Shown here: in pieces, positions 11,143 through 22,920 of the stretch
Layout: the number at the start of each line of letters is the position of its first letter
Position numbering within the stretch: the first letter of the stretch is position 1
DNA from: Tetrahymena elliotti 4EA
Taxonomy: Eukaryota > Ciliophora > Oligohymenophorea > Hymenostomatida > Tetrahymenidae
Assembly: GCA_000231825.2 (NCBI GenBank)
Contig: JH720305.1
Span: 1,315,557-1,379,556, forward strand
Length of the DNA stretch: 64,000 nucleotides
Direction of reading: 5' to 3'
The notes under the pieces: generated by a model
What the model was told of the DNA's origin: nothing
The model's input: only the letters and a program-made list of their open reading frames with translations
Database searches by the model: none
Made by a program: the position numbers and the translations under genes

Positions 11143-14100
11143 TCACCAATTGATGAAAGGATCATCAGCAGGTTTAATAGGTTTAGGTAATTCAGTTGAA
11201 TCAGGATAAGAGCTATAATTAGATGTATCACCTTTTCCCCTATTAAAAGATAAAAAAATGTTATAATTAAATTGCTTTTCTTATGATTTTAAATAGATAT
11301 TTTTACTTAACGACTGGCTTGTAAGTTGGGGGAATTTTTTTGTGAAAGAGAGCATCCCAATCCATATCAGCGAACCATCTATGAGTTTTTATATCGTTTA
11401 CACCTATTCGACATTAAATTTTAAATTAAAATTTATTAAAATTAACTATTATTTTTTACCTCCCTTAAGATTACCATATCTCTTTGTCAAATCAGCAACT
11501 AATAAATGCTTTACTAAACTCTTTGCATTTCTATTTTATAATTACATGAATAATTAGCTTTTAATTAATTTATTTTTTAAGTTTATTTGCTTACTTATCA
11601 AAGTTACGAGGGAATTTTACTTTTCCTTTGAGAATTTTTTGATATATAGCCATAGGATCTTCATCATTAAAAGGATCAATACCTATATTATTTAATAGAA
11701 TATTTAAATATTAAAGAATCTTAATTAAAAAGCCAAATTACCAGCAAGCATTTCATAAATTAGAATACCAAGACACCACCAGTCTACAGGCTTACCATGA
11801 CCTTTATTAAGAAGAATTTCAGGTGCTAAATATTCAGGAGTACCACACAAAGTGTAAGTACGAGAATCACAGTATTTAGCAAAACCAAAATCAGTTAATT
11901 TTAAGTAACCATCTGAACCAATTAAAATATTTTCAGGCTTTAAATCTCTGTACACAATATTTTTATTGTGTAAATATTCAAACATACTAACTCTATTTTT
12001 ATTTTTAAAGAACAGTTATGAAAAATTCATTTTTAAATTGAGGTGGTTAAAATTGATTGTTAAAATCTAAAGTTAATTGTCGTTAACTAAATTCCGTTTT
12101 TATACTTGCTTTCTAAAAAAATAATTAAACTTTTATTTGCTTTAAATATAGTTTATTTGACTTTTTAAATTTAAAGTGTGAATTCTTTAATTATCTTGTT
12201 AAATTAGTTTCTTTCTTTTTTTCTATTTTTTTCGTTATATTAAATTTATACTAACTAAGCTGCCTAAAGTTTCTTTATTAGCCTTTGCATGGATTATCTT
12301 TTTTACTAAGTTTGAAGAAGTTTATTAAATTTTTGCAATTTGAAGCTATTTCGAATTCAGTTCATTTTTAAAACTCTTTTTTTGGCTCAAAAATATATGA
12401 AAAATAACTGTAATTTAAAAAATATTCTGTTTTAAAAATAATGTTTCAATTCAACAATAAGTCTATTTAATGCGATTTAGGAGAATAATTTTTTTAACTA
12501 TTTCTGAAATTTAGCATTAATAATGTTTTCATTAAATAGGTAATTGATTTATTTTTTTGAAGTTTTTCTTTTTAATGAAGCAATTTTTATTGGTAAATTA
12601 AAAATTTGTATATTAATTTATTTTTATGATCAGTCTGCTAATTTTGAAACCTAACCTAAATATGCTTGTTAGTGAATGCTACTTCACTGATTTCTGATAT
12701 AGATTGTTTATTCAGTTAAGAAATTGTTTTAATACTAAATTTATAGTTTTGAAAAATGTATTATTTATCTTCTTTTGAGAAAAAAGAGGAGAACCTTTTT
12801 TTCAAAAATTATATTTTTTTTCAAATGAAATGATGATCGTTTGTATGAAAAGCAATATTTATGCAAACAAATATGTACACTTATGCGGCATAGAAGAGGG
12901 CTTCAGGGTTATCTAGCTTTCCTTTATTACGTAAGTATGTGAAGAGTTCACCACCTGCAACGTATTCAAGAACAAAATATAAGAATCTATCATCTTGAGT
13001 GAAACCAATCATTTTAATCTATTTTGTTAGTTTTATTTTTTTAAAATAAGAATAATGAATGAAAGTGACTAAAATTAGTTTTTAAAATTAGAGTTTTATT
13101 TATCAATTTAGTCCAATTAGTTAATACTCATCTATCATTATTGTTTAAATAATGGCAAAAGATTAAACACAACCCTTTAAATGGAGGAGTATATACTTGT
13201 TTTGTGTTCCTTATTAACTAATTTTTTGGTTGGTTGATTGGTGGATTATTTTTTAGTTCAATAAATAAATGATCAACTGGGATAAAAAATAATCGAAAAT
13301 AAAAGGCTTTTGCTGTAATTGAATGCAAATAAAATGTTTTGAGATTTACCAAAAAGGGGTGGTTGATATTAGATAAAATTGTGTTTTCAGATATGATGTG
13401 ATCTACTTATTTCAAACGTAATATTTCTGCTTTCTTAAGCATTTTAAGAGCTACATATTCTCCAGTTGATTTTTATTTAGCGAGACGAACACGACCGAAA
13501 GAACCTATTCATCAAATAAAAATATTTTAACAAGTGTTTATGATAGGTATTGAGTAAAAATGGCATTCTATGCTTCTTGCTGATTAAAAATAATCTCTCC
13601 CTCTCTCTAAACCTCTTTGTTACTTAGCATTTGTCTATCATTCCTCTACTACTGCTTTTTTTTGTTATTCTAATGAAACAGTAAAGTAGCGAGATTGTTT
13701 TTTTAATAAACAAGTTGATCAGGCTCTGCAATAAAAGACGAGTTCGATTTCAAGTAGAATACGAGAACAGCTTTTAAAATATGAATGAATTGTGGTACGT
13801 GTTGCTTGTGCTTAAAAAATTTTTATTTGATTCCTATTTTTTACTTCTTTTTTCTTTGTTATTTTATTATGAATGTAAGAATGTTAGCTGGCTGAGTTCT
13901 TTCTTGCTTTATATAAAGAATCGATCAGGTATGAACTAGCCCTCCTGTATATCTCCTTAATTTGAATATAAAGATTGGCTGCTTAGAAAGAGCCAATACC
14001 TTTTCTAAAAAGAAGGTGCCCATCACTGATATGACATGTGAAAGGTTCAAGTAAAAAAAGGGATTTAGCAAAGAGAAACATTTTTTGAAACATAAATCTA

Positions 14101-14314
14101 GTTTGAATTATATTCTTAGAACGAGATGCAATCAAGCAGATATTTAAATTGAAAAGAGGAGTAGGGAGAGAAAAAGAGAATTTTTGAAAGTCCCAAATGA
14201 TAGCTTTTAAAAGGCATAGATAGAATAAAAATAGAAGATTAAATTACCTGTTCCCAAGGTGTTCATAACATCGAACTCGGTCAATTTTACTTGCTTTGCT
14301 TTAAATCCTTCCAT
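11143..14314 (-). CDS. cAMP-dependent protein kinase catalytic subunit
   Basis: Eight exons with closing phase: 14248-14314, 13350-13504, 12879-13018, 11742-11992, 11595-11682, 11460-11530, 11307-11403 and 11143-11239, giving 321 residues. Every landmark of PKA-C is present in order: MNTLGTGSFGRV glycine loop, VALKMLKK with the ATP-binding Lys, [26 protein letters not shown], and activation loop [14 protein letters not shown] with the phosphorylatable Thr. The C-lobe carries [15 protein letters not shown]. The C-terminal tail is short and ends DDPFINW, without a clear FxxF end. It phosphorylates Ser/Thr in basic contexts when released from the regulatory subunit; no regulatory subunit gene lies in the window. 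The start is 22 residues before the glycine loop, so the N-terminal helix is shorter than in animals. Introns 1 (743 nt) and 3 (886 nt) are long for this genome. Confidence 0.95.
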
Positions 14315-16257
14315 AATAATTAATGATTCTTCTTCTTATTGCTTTTTATTTTATTACTATTTTGTTATTTTAGAAGACTTGATTATAGTTAATAATTTCT
14401 GTTTTTATTTTTTTATTTTATTTTGATTTGAGTTTTTTTTATTTATTTTCTTCCCTATTTCTTGTTAGCCTTTCCTTATTTTTATTATAATTTATTGCCT
14501 TATTTCGAAATTTATTTATTCCCTTGAATTAAAAACAATTAATTAAATTAGTTAAAAAAAACTAAAAACATCTGTTTATCTGGCAGCCTATCTATCTATC
14601 TATTTTCTTTTCTCTCAACCTTAATTATATCATAGATTCAATGTAGAGTGAATTTCCAATTAATTACAATCATTAAATATTGGCAAGCCTCAGATTTATT
14701 TAAATGCAAAAGCCAATTAGAAATTGTTTAGTATTATCTGTCTTTGATTTTTTGCTTGAATTTGTTAATTAATTGTTATCATTTATTTTTTGATATAGCC
14801 GATTAAAAATTAAAGAGGCTTTAACTTCAAAAATATTAAAACTCTAATCAGCCAATCATTTTATAAAATAATGAACCTTTTTTATTTTAATTTTAGTACC
14901 TATCTGATAAATAGATAGTCATACAGGTACAAACTATGTTAAATAATAAGCTAAACTGTTCCAAGAAAATCTAAACAAACTTGTTATAGATTTTATTCAA
15001 ATAGCACCCATCTACTAATCTTCTTTATCAAAATTCTACTTCACACTGTTCTTTTCTTATCTCATAATTTTTTCAGCTTAATTTATACTATTAATTTTAG
15101 TACTTACATATATTTAAAATACTTATTAAAATTACCAATACACTCTCAACATCACATAATATGAGAAATAAAAAATATTTGAAGAAATTCACTCTTGAAA
15201 TTTATTAAAATTTAAAGAACAGTTAAAAAACACTTAAATCCTGAAATATACCAAAAGGATCTACTAAATATTTGAAATATTACTGGCTGTAATTAATTTA
15301 AAAAAATAAATTAATTCATAAAATATTCAAAAAAATCCAAAAATTGTTAGCTTGATTGTTTTTTAGCACATTTTTTACAAAAATCATAACAATATATTTT
15401 CATTCATGCTCTTTTGAGAAATTGAAAATTAAAGTTCTCAAATAAAATTTTATTTATCTTTACAGTTTTTACCTACTAATTGAGTAGTCTTAGTATTAAT
15501 ATAAAATTTAAGTAATCAATAAATAGCTCATACCTCTGATCAGATTAAAGCAAACAAAATATTATCCAGTATACTAGCTCTCTTATTGAATGATGTTTAG
15601 TAAAAGCAATTCTGGAAAAATAGTTCATTTTAAAAGCTATTTTGGCTTTTCTAAATTGTAATTTTTCAAATTTTTAGGAAAAATAAAATGTTTTGAATTA
15701 AAATATTTGACCATCTTCAGGTAAAAAATACAAAAGTCTTAAATTTTTCGCTTTTAAAGATTTTTAAATTTTAGGTAAGCTACTGGTAGAAATTTAGAAA
15801 AAAAAGAAATAATAAATAAATGGGTTTTAAAGAGATAAAAATAGTCCAGTCTTTAAAGAAAATTAGTTCAGCAAAAAACTAAGATTATTTGATTAAGATT
15901 AAAAGTAAAATGAAAGACTCTCCATAAAAAATTAAGTAAGTCAATGGTGGAAACTTAGTGATTTTTTGTTAAGTGCGTTATCAAGCTTAAGGATATAATT
16001 ACATAATTAAAAGTTGATTTGCGGGTATTGAAGAGAATTAAATTTAGCTTAATAAAAAGGTTACAAAAATTAAAGACAATAAATTGGTGGAATTGAGTGA
16101 GAAATGGAAAAAGTTTGGAATAATCTATTATCATGATAATCACATAAATATATAAGAAGATATTATATAAAAACTATATTCATACAAGTAAGTATTGGAA
16201 CATTTTATCAAAATTCTAATCATTATTTTCTTTAGATAGGTAGATAGATTTATTTAC
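14315..16257. other. Intergenic, no gene seen
   Basis: 1.9 kb between two minus-strand genes: the upstream region of the PKA gene and the 3' side of the epsin gene. It includes a CTAT simple repeat near 14589-14604. No supported gene. Confidence 0.6.
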
Positions 16258-19007
16258 TCATTTTATTTATTATTCTATAATTTATTTTATGCTTTTTCTT
16301 CCAAATTTACCATCTTCAACATGATAAACTTAGTAATTACTCAATTTAGCACCTGTTTCTCTCACATTTTGAAATCTAATTTATTCAAAAATATTTAATT
16401 TAAAATTCAAATTAATTTACAAAATTTTTAATAATTTAATCATTAACAAAGATCTTTAAATAATATCTTTTGTATTTTTAAAGTAGAAATAAATATTTAC
16501 TGTTTGTGTATCCTTAAGCTCCATAACCTTAGTGTTGAGGTTAACCATAACCCATACCTTGAGGTTGAGTACCGTATCCCATATTCATTTAGTTAGGATA
16601 CATTCCATAACCTTGTGGAGGAACACCATAACCTCCTTACATTCCATATTGCATTCCATATCCTTATTATTAAGCGCCGTATCCTACATTCATTTAATTA
16701 AGTGCAGCATAGTTTGATTATTAGGGCTGTGTTTGTTGATTATTGTAGAAATTGGGACCATGATTAATGTGCAAAGAATCTAATTATGCATTAAGAGTAG
16801 AGAAACCAAATTCATTTCCTTACTAATTTTTCTATTCTTTTTCCTTTTATTTCTTCTCAGCTTCTTTTTTCATGTCTCCTAAATCAATTAAATTGAATTC
16901 ATCATTTGTGAATTTCTTTTATTCCTTTATTAATTAGGATAAAATTAATTATTAAGATTATTTCAAAGCTTACATTTTTTATTAAATAACAAATAAATTC
17001 TTACTTGGCCTGAAGTTTGAGTGTCTTGGAAATCTCCAAATAAGTCTACTTCTTATTTGTTGTTATTGCCATTTTATTAGGGCTTATTATTGTTAACAGC
17101 TGGGGCAGATTAGAATAAATCAAAATCATTATTTTGCTACTATACAGGAGGCTTGTAAACCTATTATTAGACTGGAGGGTTAAAAGTTTATTGTGGCTAG
17201 AAAGCAGGCTATTATTAGTATAAATTAATTCCTTGATTTTGAACAGGTTATGGGTATTGCTAATATTAATTATAAATTTATTGAGAAACAGAGGGTTATT
17301 AGGGAGGAACAGGGTTTGCCTATTTAGGAGCAGTTTAAGCACTTCCCCAATCCCAGTCTTCATCTAGAATTATTAAATATAATTATTAAATCAATGATTA
17401 TAATAAAAATTTGATTACCTTTGTTTTAATTATTTTAATTGTTGACAGGAGCTGGAGCAGAAACTATATCATCAAATTCAATTAAATTTTATTGTTAAGC
17501 TGTTTGTGCAACTTAAGGTTGGGTAGTAGTGCTAGCTTATTGAGGCTTAGAACCAGGAGGAGCAATTTTGATTTAACCAACAGTTTTACCAGTCTCACCA
17601 GGTTTAGGTAAAGGAGCTAACTAACTAGAGAAAGGCTTCTTTTATTCTTCTTCCTTTTGAGTATTATTTTCCGTTTTGAGGGTACCGCTAGCAGGTTTAG
17701 TATTTGTGGTAGTAGTTTCATTCTTATCTTTATTTCTGTATTTATCTAATCCTTTGAATTCTGTGGTATCATAAGAATCACCTGACTTATAACTAGGAAC
17801 ATTGTCTTTTGAGAAACCTTAATACTTGGAATCTTTTAATTGTATTAAAAATGTATCAATCAATTAAATTTGAAAATTCGTTTAAAATCAGTTAAAATTG
17901 GTATTAATTGCTAATAATATTTATCTTTTAGTATTTTAATAAAAGCAATACTAATAATAGTAGTAATAGTTTAAATATTATCTTTTTTGCTTTAAATATT
18001 TGTATATAGATTATTATTTACCTTTATAGGTATCGCTGGAAAAACCTGCATATTTTGAACCACCAGTTTGGCTTCCTCCATATGTGTTTGATCCCATACC
18101 TTCATAGGCACCTGATGTGTAGTTAACTTTGTTCATTTTTTCCCTTAATTCCTTTGCTGTTTAACGTTCATGGTCAAGCTTTTCTTCATCAGTCAATAAA
18201 TCAACAATGTTCTTAGATCTTTAGCGGACACCAGAACCTTTATCTTCACCTCCTTCATAAAACTTGAAATCTTAAAGCTTCTTGATCTTGTAAAGTTCAT
18301 CTTTGAATTCCATAATGCATCTTGGAGAACCATTTTTAAGAAGATGTTCAATTAAGACTAAAGTCTGTTTATTTAATTAAAATTAATTACTAAAATTCAT
18401 AATTTTGCATGATATTTTCATGAATATTTAAGAGTTGAAGCAAGGCAATTTACCTTAAAAGTAACTATCTAGCTTTTATCTGATTTATAAAGCTTTTCCC
18501 AAATGTATTTAGAGATTATATTCCATTCTTCACTAATAAATTATTTAAAAAACAATTATTTATCTTGAAAATTCTCAAAAGAATTTCTTTTATTTAAAAT
18601 AACACTTTCAAAACTAAAAAATTTGATAAATGCTTTCTTTCATTAGAGTTTTCAATTCATAAAAGCTGTTATTCAATTTCTCCTTAAAAAAGCAAAAAAA
18701 TAAAAAATGCACCAAAAAATAAAACATACCTGCTGTTTGTATATTCTGCTATTGTATTTAATGTTTTAGGATGAGCTTACCAATTATCTTTACTGGTTGC
18801 TTCTTACAAAAGCTTTTCAATCTAACTTGTCTTATTGACTCTATCTTTCCTGTATATTATTAAAAATGTTATTAATTTTTCTGTTTAATCTTTAAGAGAA
18901 TATCTATTTTTTGAGGTGGAGGCCACGTCATTTAGATATTTGTTTATATTATATTAAATTTAGTTGATTTAGTACAATTCCTAAGCTGCTCTTTTAATAA
19001 TATCCAT
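16258..19007 (-). CDS. Epsin-like endocytic adaptor (ENTH domain)
   Basis: Eight exons with consistent phase: 18976-19007, 18730-18849, 18454-18532, 18022-18364, 17419-17832, 17005-17363, 16501-16915 and 16258-16352, giving 618 residues. The last exon is the least certain. The ENTH domain fills about residues 1-140, with the hallmark IEKLLQEATSKDNW and the later block TLVLIEHLLKNGSPRC. ENTH binds phosphoinositides at the plasma membrane or endosomes. The long disordered tail carries adaptor-binding motifs: LIEFDD (clathrin-box-like), DEDWDW, DFDLF and DLFGDF (AP-2/clathrin type), then a Gly/Tyr/Met/Gln-rich stretch. This is the expected epsin plan for clathrin coat assembly. I did not see clear ubiquitin-interacting motifs. 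The gene shares its upstream region with the divergent gene at 20145. Confidence 0.9.
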
Positions 19008-20144
19008 TTTCTTTGCTCGATTTTGATTTTTATCTCTCCTTTGATTTGAAAATCTTCTTTTTTAATTTCTTTATAAATTCTTTCTTTCTTTTAATTAATA
19101 AATTATTTGAATGATACTTTTCACACTTTCCAAATTTATTTTATTACTTTTTATTTACGATGATATGGAATTTGATAGTCTATCTAAATAATTTTTTGAT
19201 GATAGATTGATCATGCATGCATATTCATGACTATTTTTTGCTATCTAAATAAAATGATAGATGAATTAGAAATAAATATTGGCTGTATATTTGATTGTTG
19301 TACCACTTGCTCTATTTATTTCGTTTATTTATGGATATTTTTGGAATATTGCTTTGATAATTCTTTAATAACTCTATGAATCTATGTTAGATTCGCAAAC
19401 TAATATTTTCAGTTGGAAAGGCAACATTTTAAATTCAATTAAATTTATACTAATTCGAGTAATTTAAATGTTCTTCAAAGCTTCTATCAATTTTCATCTC
19501 TCACCTATATTTTTAATTCAATAATAAGATCAATTACTTTCTCTTTAACCATTTTAATTTATGTTATTATAGTAGACAGTAATTATTATTCTTATTGATA
19601 TTTTCTGATTTTAAATAAATTGTAATTCGCTTATGAGTTTATGTCTATGTGAATATGCTTAAACTAATAAATCTAGTTTTAAAGCAATTTAAAAATTAAA
19701 CAATTTTTCTAGTTTATTTTGAATTGATTACTTATAAAATTATAAAACTTAAACACTTCTGTAAAAGTTAAATCAACCAATTAATCACACCAATAATTAA
19801 AAAACTAATAAAAATTTTTTACTTTATTTTTTCAGACGTTTTTAAAATTTTGATGAACACAGATATTAAAACAAATTTGGCTCATTGATTTGTAGATTTT
19901 ATAAAATTTTCACTTAACACATTTATTTGAATTAACTTTTATAAGTAGACTTGATAATCATAAAATATTTTTTTAATATAACTATTGTTCTGATTTCACT
20001 ATAAAAATAGAGATAGAAAGATTTTTGATCATTTCATTTTAATTTTCTAGAAAAATATTAAGACTAATTGAAAATAATTAATAAATTCTTCTTATTTTGT
20101 TTTTATAATTTATATAAAAAACTAAACAAATAAAAGTCAGTAAA
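19008..20144. other. Divergent intergenic region
   Basis: 1.1 kb between the starts of the epsin gene (minus) and the Ap4A phosphorylase gene (plus), so it should hold both upstream control regions. A short palindrome ATGCATGCAT lies near 19215. Nothing else recognised. Confidence 0.6.
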
Positions 20145-21504
20145 ATGAGTGCTAAACTTTAAGAATTAAAGATTTCTTATGAGAAGTATGTAAATGAAAA
20201 TACTAAAAAGATGTTCACATTTGCTATTGGTTTGAGTATTGTTGGTCTCAGTGCTTCTCTCTTTTACTAGAGATTCATATTTCCAAGAGTATTTTTTTCA
20301 ATAAATTATGTTGATCTTCAGTTTAAAAATCTACTTATTTAATGAAAAAAGATGTACCCTCTTTAATACGAATACAAGAAATTGAAGAGCATAATAAATA
20401 AGATTTAGAGAAGCTAGAAGAGTATTATTAAGCTAAGCATTTTAAAAAGAATTAAAATCTGCAAAGATGGTGTTGTTTTTAACTTTAGTATTCTTAAAGA
20501 CCTTGATAAGAAACCACTCGGTTCTTCTAGTGGATAAACCTCTAATCCTTTCTTACCTCCCTTTGAAGATGGATTATTTGTTTAAGAACTTTCTAAAACC
20601 CATACTCTTCTTTTTAACAAATTTGCTGTTGTTAAAAATCACATGCTGGTTGTGACAACTTAATTTGAATAGCAAAATTCATTATTAAATGAAAATGATT
20701 TTTCAGCTGCTCATAAGGTAACTAAACTCACTTTTTTATTTTTTATAAATCGATTTAAAATACTTAACCTAAAATATTACTCTACATTAGTAGGAATAAT
20801 AATTAACATCTTTATTCAATTAGCCAAAGCTTTTAAATCTTTTAATTAATAATTTATAGGTTTTGTTAACATTGAAAGGATTTTGGTTTTTCAATTCAGG
20901 TCCTGATGCAGGTGCAAGTCAATAGCATAAGCACATATAGATAATGCCTTTTGAAGCAAGAGTAGATACTCCTATTTTAAATATATTACATAAGAGAGCA
21001 AGAAAGTAGTAAAGTGATTCTAAATTCTTCAAATATGAACTATTTTAGTTTAAGCATATTATATAAGTTCTAAGATAAATGCAAGATGAAGAATCAGTAG
21101 AATAATATGGTTAATATCTTAAAGAATGTTATACTGAATGCATGAATTAACTAGGAAACATTAAGGGTCAAAAAATAAAATAGGCATACAATATGATTGT
21201 AACTGATAATTTTATGCTAATAGTAATTCGTAAATAAGAAAAAACATAGTCAACTCCTTACATTGCCATAAATGCTATGGGTTTCACTGGAAGCTTTTTA
21301 CTAAAATCTTCATAAGATATTTAAAAAAATGATCTGATAAACCCATTAGAACTGCTTAAAGAAGTATCTCAAGAAGAAGGAGTAATAGATGTTGAAGAAT
21401 TCTAAAATGAAAGCATTCATCAAGAAAAACATGAAAATACTCAATAATAAGTAAATAAATAAAATGATTCAGATGTGGGCTAAGGATTATTTGATGATTT
21501 TTGA
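20145..21504 (+). CDS. Diadenosine tetraphosphate phosphorylase (ATP adenylyltransferase); 5' end uncertain
   Basis: The body is clear: exons to 20717 and 20860-21504, separated by a 142-nt intron. Motifs match APA1/APA2-type enzymes, which split Ap4A with phosphate to ATP and ADP: NPFLPP, LLFNKFAVVKNHMLVVTT, FFNSGPDAGASQQHKHIQ containing the HxHxQ catalytic histidine triad, and NAMGFTGSFLL near the end. Starting at ATG 20352 gives about 336 residues, the usual length. An in-frame upstream stretch from 20145 encodes a single membrane segment (MFTFAIGLSIVGLSASLF) but meets TGA at 20343. A 63-nt intron (20289-20351) would fuse it as an N-terminal anchor. A third reading, in another frame at 20342-20470, also looks coding. 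The tail after about residue 290 is acidic and Gln-rich. Confidence 0.8.
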
Positions 21505-21850
21505 AATAATTAAAAATATTTTTATCATTTGTTTCTTTCATTGTAAAGCTTGCTTGTTGGTAGGTTACAATTTAATTTTCAAAATAATTCTTTTCTAAAT
21601 AAAATAATTAAAAAATAAAAAAAGCATTTTATATTAACAAAGATATAATTTTAGGATTTAAATTTTATATTTTAAATTGTTTGTGTTCCAGTAATTTATC
21701 ATGAGATTTGTTCATGAATGTTTCAGAAAAGAGTTAGTTACTCTGTATTAATTTATTGATTTTTACTCCAAAAATATTATTATTTCAAGACTCAAAAAGA
21801 AAAGTATTTCTATCTTTTATTTTATAATATTCTAAAAGATTTTCTTATTT
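21505..21850. other. Intergenic, no gene seen
   Basis: A short 346-nt spacer between two plus-strand genes, A+T-rich, with no feature recognised. Confidence 0.6.
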
Positions 21851-22375
21851 ATGGGTTGTTGTTGTTGTAAAAAGCCTAAGCCAGTTTAAGTAGAGTAAAA
21901 AGTAGAGGCTCCTCCTGTCGACATACAAGCTTTGTTAAGAAAATATGCTCATCTTGTGACAGAATGGGTTGTTCAGGAGAATGAATCAGATATACTTAAA
22001 ATTATAAAAGAGGGATTCTCACCAGATTTAATATTTGATGCTGGCGGATATGAAACAACGATATTAATTTTAACTATTGCTTTTAAAAAAGATAATTTAA
22101 CCAGAGCTGTTTTAAACCATCCTTAAAATCTTAATGTAATTGTGAAACCTAATAGTGATTCTGCATTAGTTATGGCAATATCTCATAGAAATGTAAATAT
22201 CACTGAACTACTTATATAAAAAGGAGCGAATAGAAATATTTTAGGACCAGAAGGAAAAAGTCCGATCGAACTCGCTACAAAATAGTTAAATTAGTGCAAA
22301 GAGACAAATGATGAATAAGGAGTTTTAGTCATGGGCTAGATAAAAAATTTGCTCCAAAATTATCAATAAAATTGA
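21851..22375 (+). CDS. Small ankyrin-repeat protein with N-terminal MGCCCC lipidation signal
   Basis: A single-exon frame of 174 residues. It begins MGCCCCKKPKP: Gly2 followed by four cysteines is the classical signal for N-myristoylation plus palmitoylation, so the protein probably sits on a membrane. The rest reads as about three ankyrin-like helical repeats; the best is around residues 100-140 (ALVMAISHRNVNITELLIQK then GKSPIELA). Ankyrin repeats bind partner proteins; no enzymatic motif is present. It lies between the Ap4A phosphorylase and M1 peptidase genes on the same strand with separate spacers, so I infer no operon-like link. Partner and process are unknown. Confidence 0.75.
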
Positions 22376-22920
22376 TAGAATATTGGCATTAATTTGAAAG
22401 CAGTTTGCTAAGATTTTAAAAAAATAAAAAAATTATAATATCTTCTTTAAATTATTTATTTTAATAAAAAATGAATGAAAATCCATCAAAATATTTGTTG
22501 CACTTGTTTGATTTGTTTGCTGGTGTTAATTTATTTGTAAATGCTAATTAAATTTCTTTGTTTGAAATTATTCACATTATTCAATACTAGTTCAAAATCA
22601 ATTTTTTTATAGAAGATTTACGTAAATTTTAAAAGAATCTATCAACTTAATTATTTTATGAATTACTTATTTATTATTTAAATCTTTCAAAAAATGATAA
22701 ATGTGTTTATTATTTATTTATTGTATTTGTGCTTGTTTGCTTGCTTTTGTTGAGTGAACTCAGTTTATTAATTAATTAATTAATTTTAATGTGCTGATCT
22801 TCTTTCTAATCATAGAAAGTTAAAATAAATCATTGCAGATAAATAAAAGAAAAATAGAAGTAAGATTTAAAGGACTTAATAGCATAAACAAATATTTGAA
22901 AAGCAGAATACAAATAGAAA
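22376..22920. other. Intergenic, no gene seen
   Basis: A 545-nt spacer before the M1 peptidase gene. It contains short ATTA and GCTT repeats. No supported gene. Confidence 0.6.

Noticed and set aside
13690..13790. tRNA-like segment (GAGTTCGATTTCAAG) in PKA intron 1
   Set aside because: It resembles a T-arm, but no acceptor stem or anticodon arm could be folded around it.
15955..16143. Small minus-strand frame in the PKA-epsin spacer
   Set aside because: Low-complexity Ile/Phe/Leu/Asn composition typical of random A+T-rich DNA, with no family signal.
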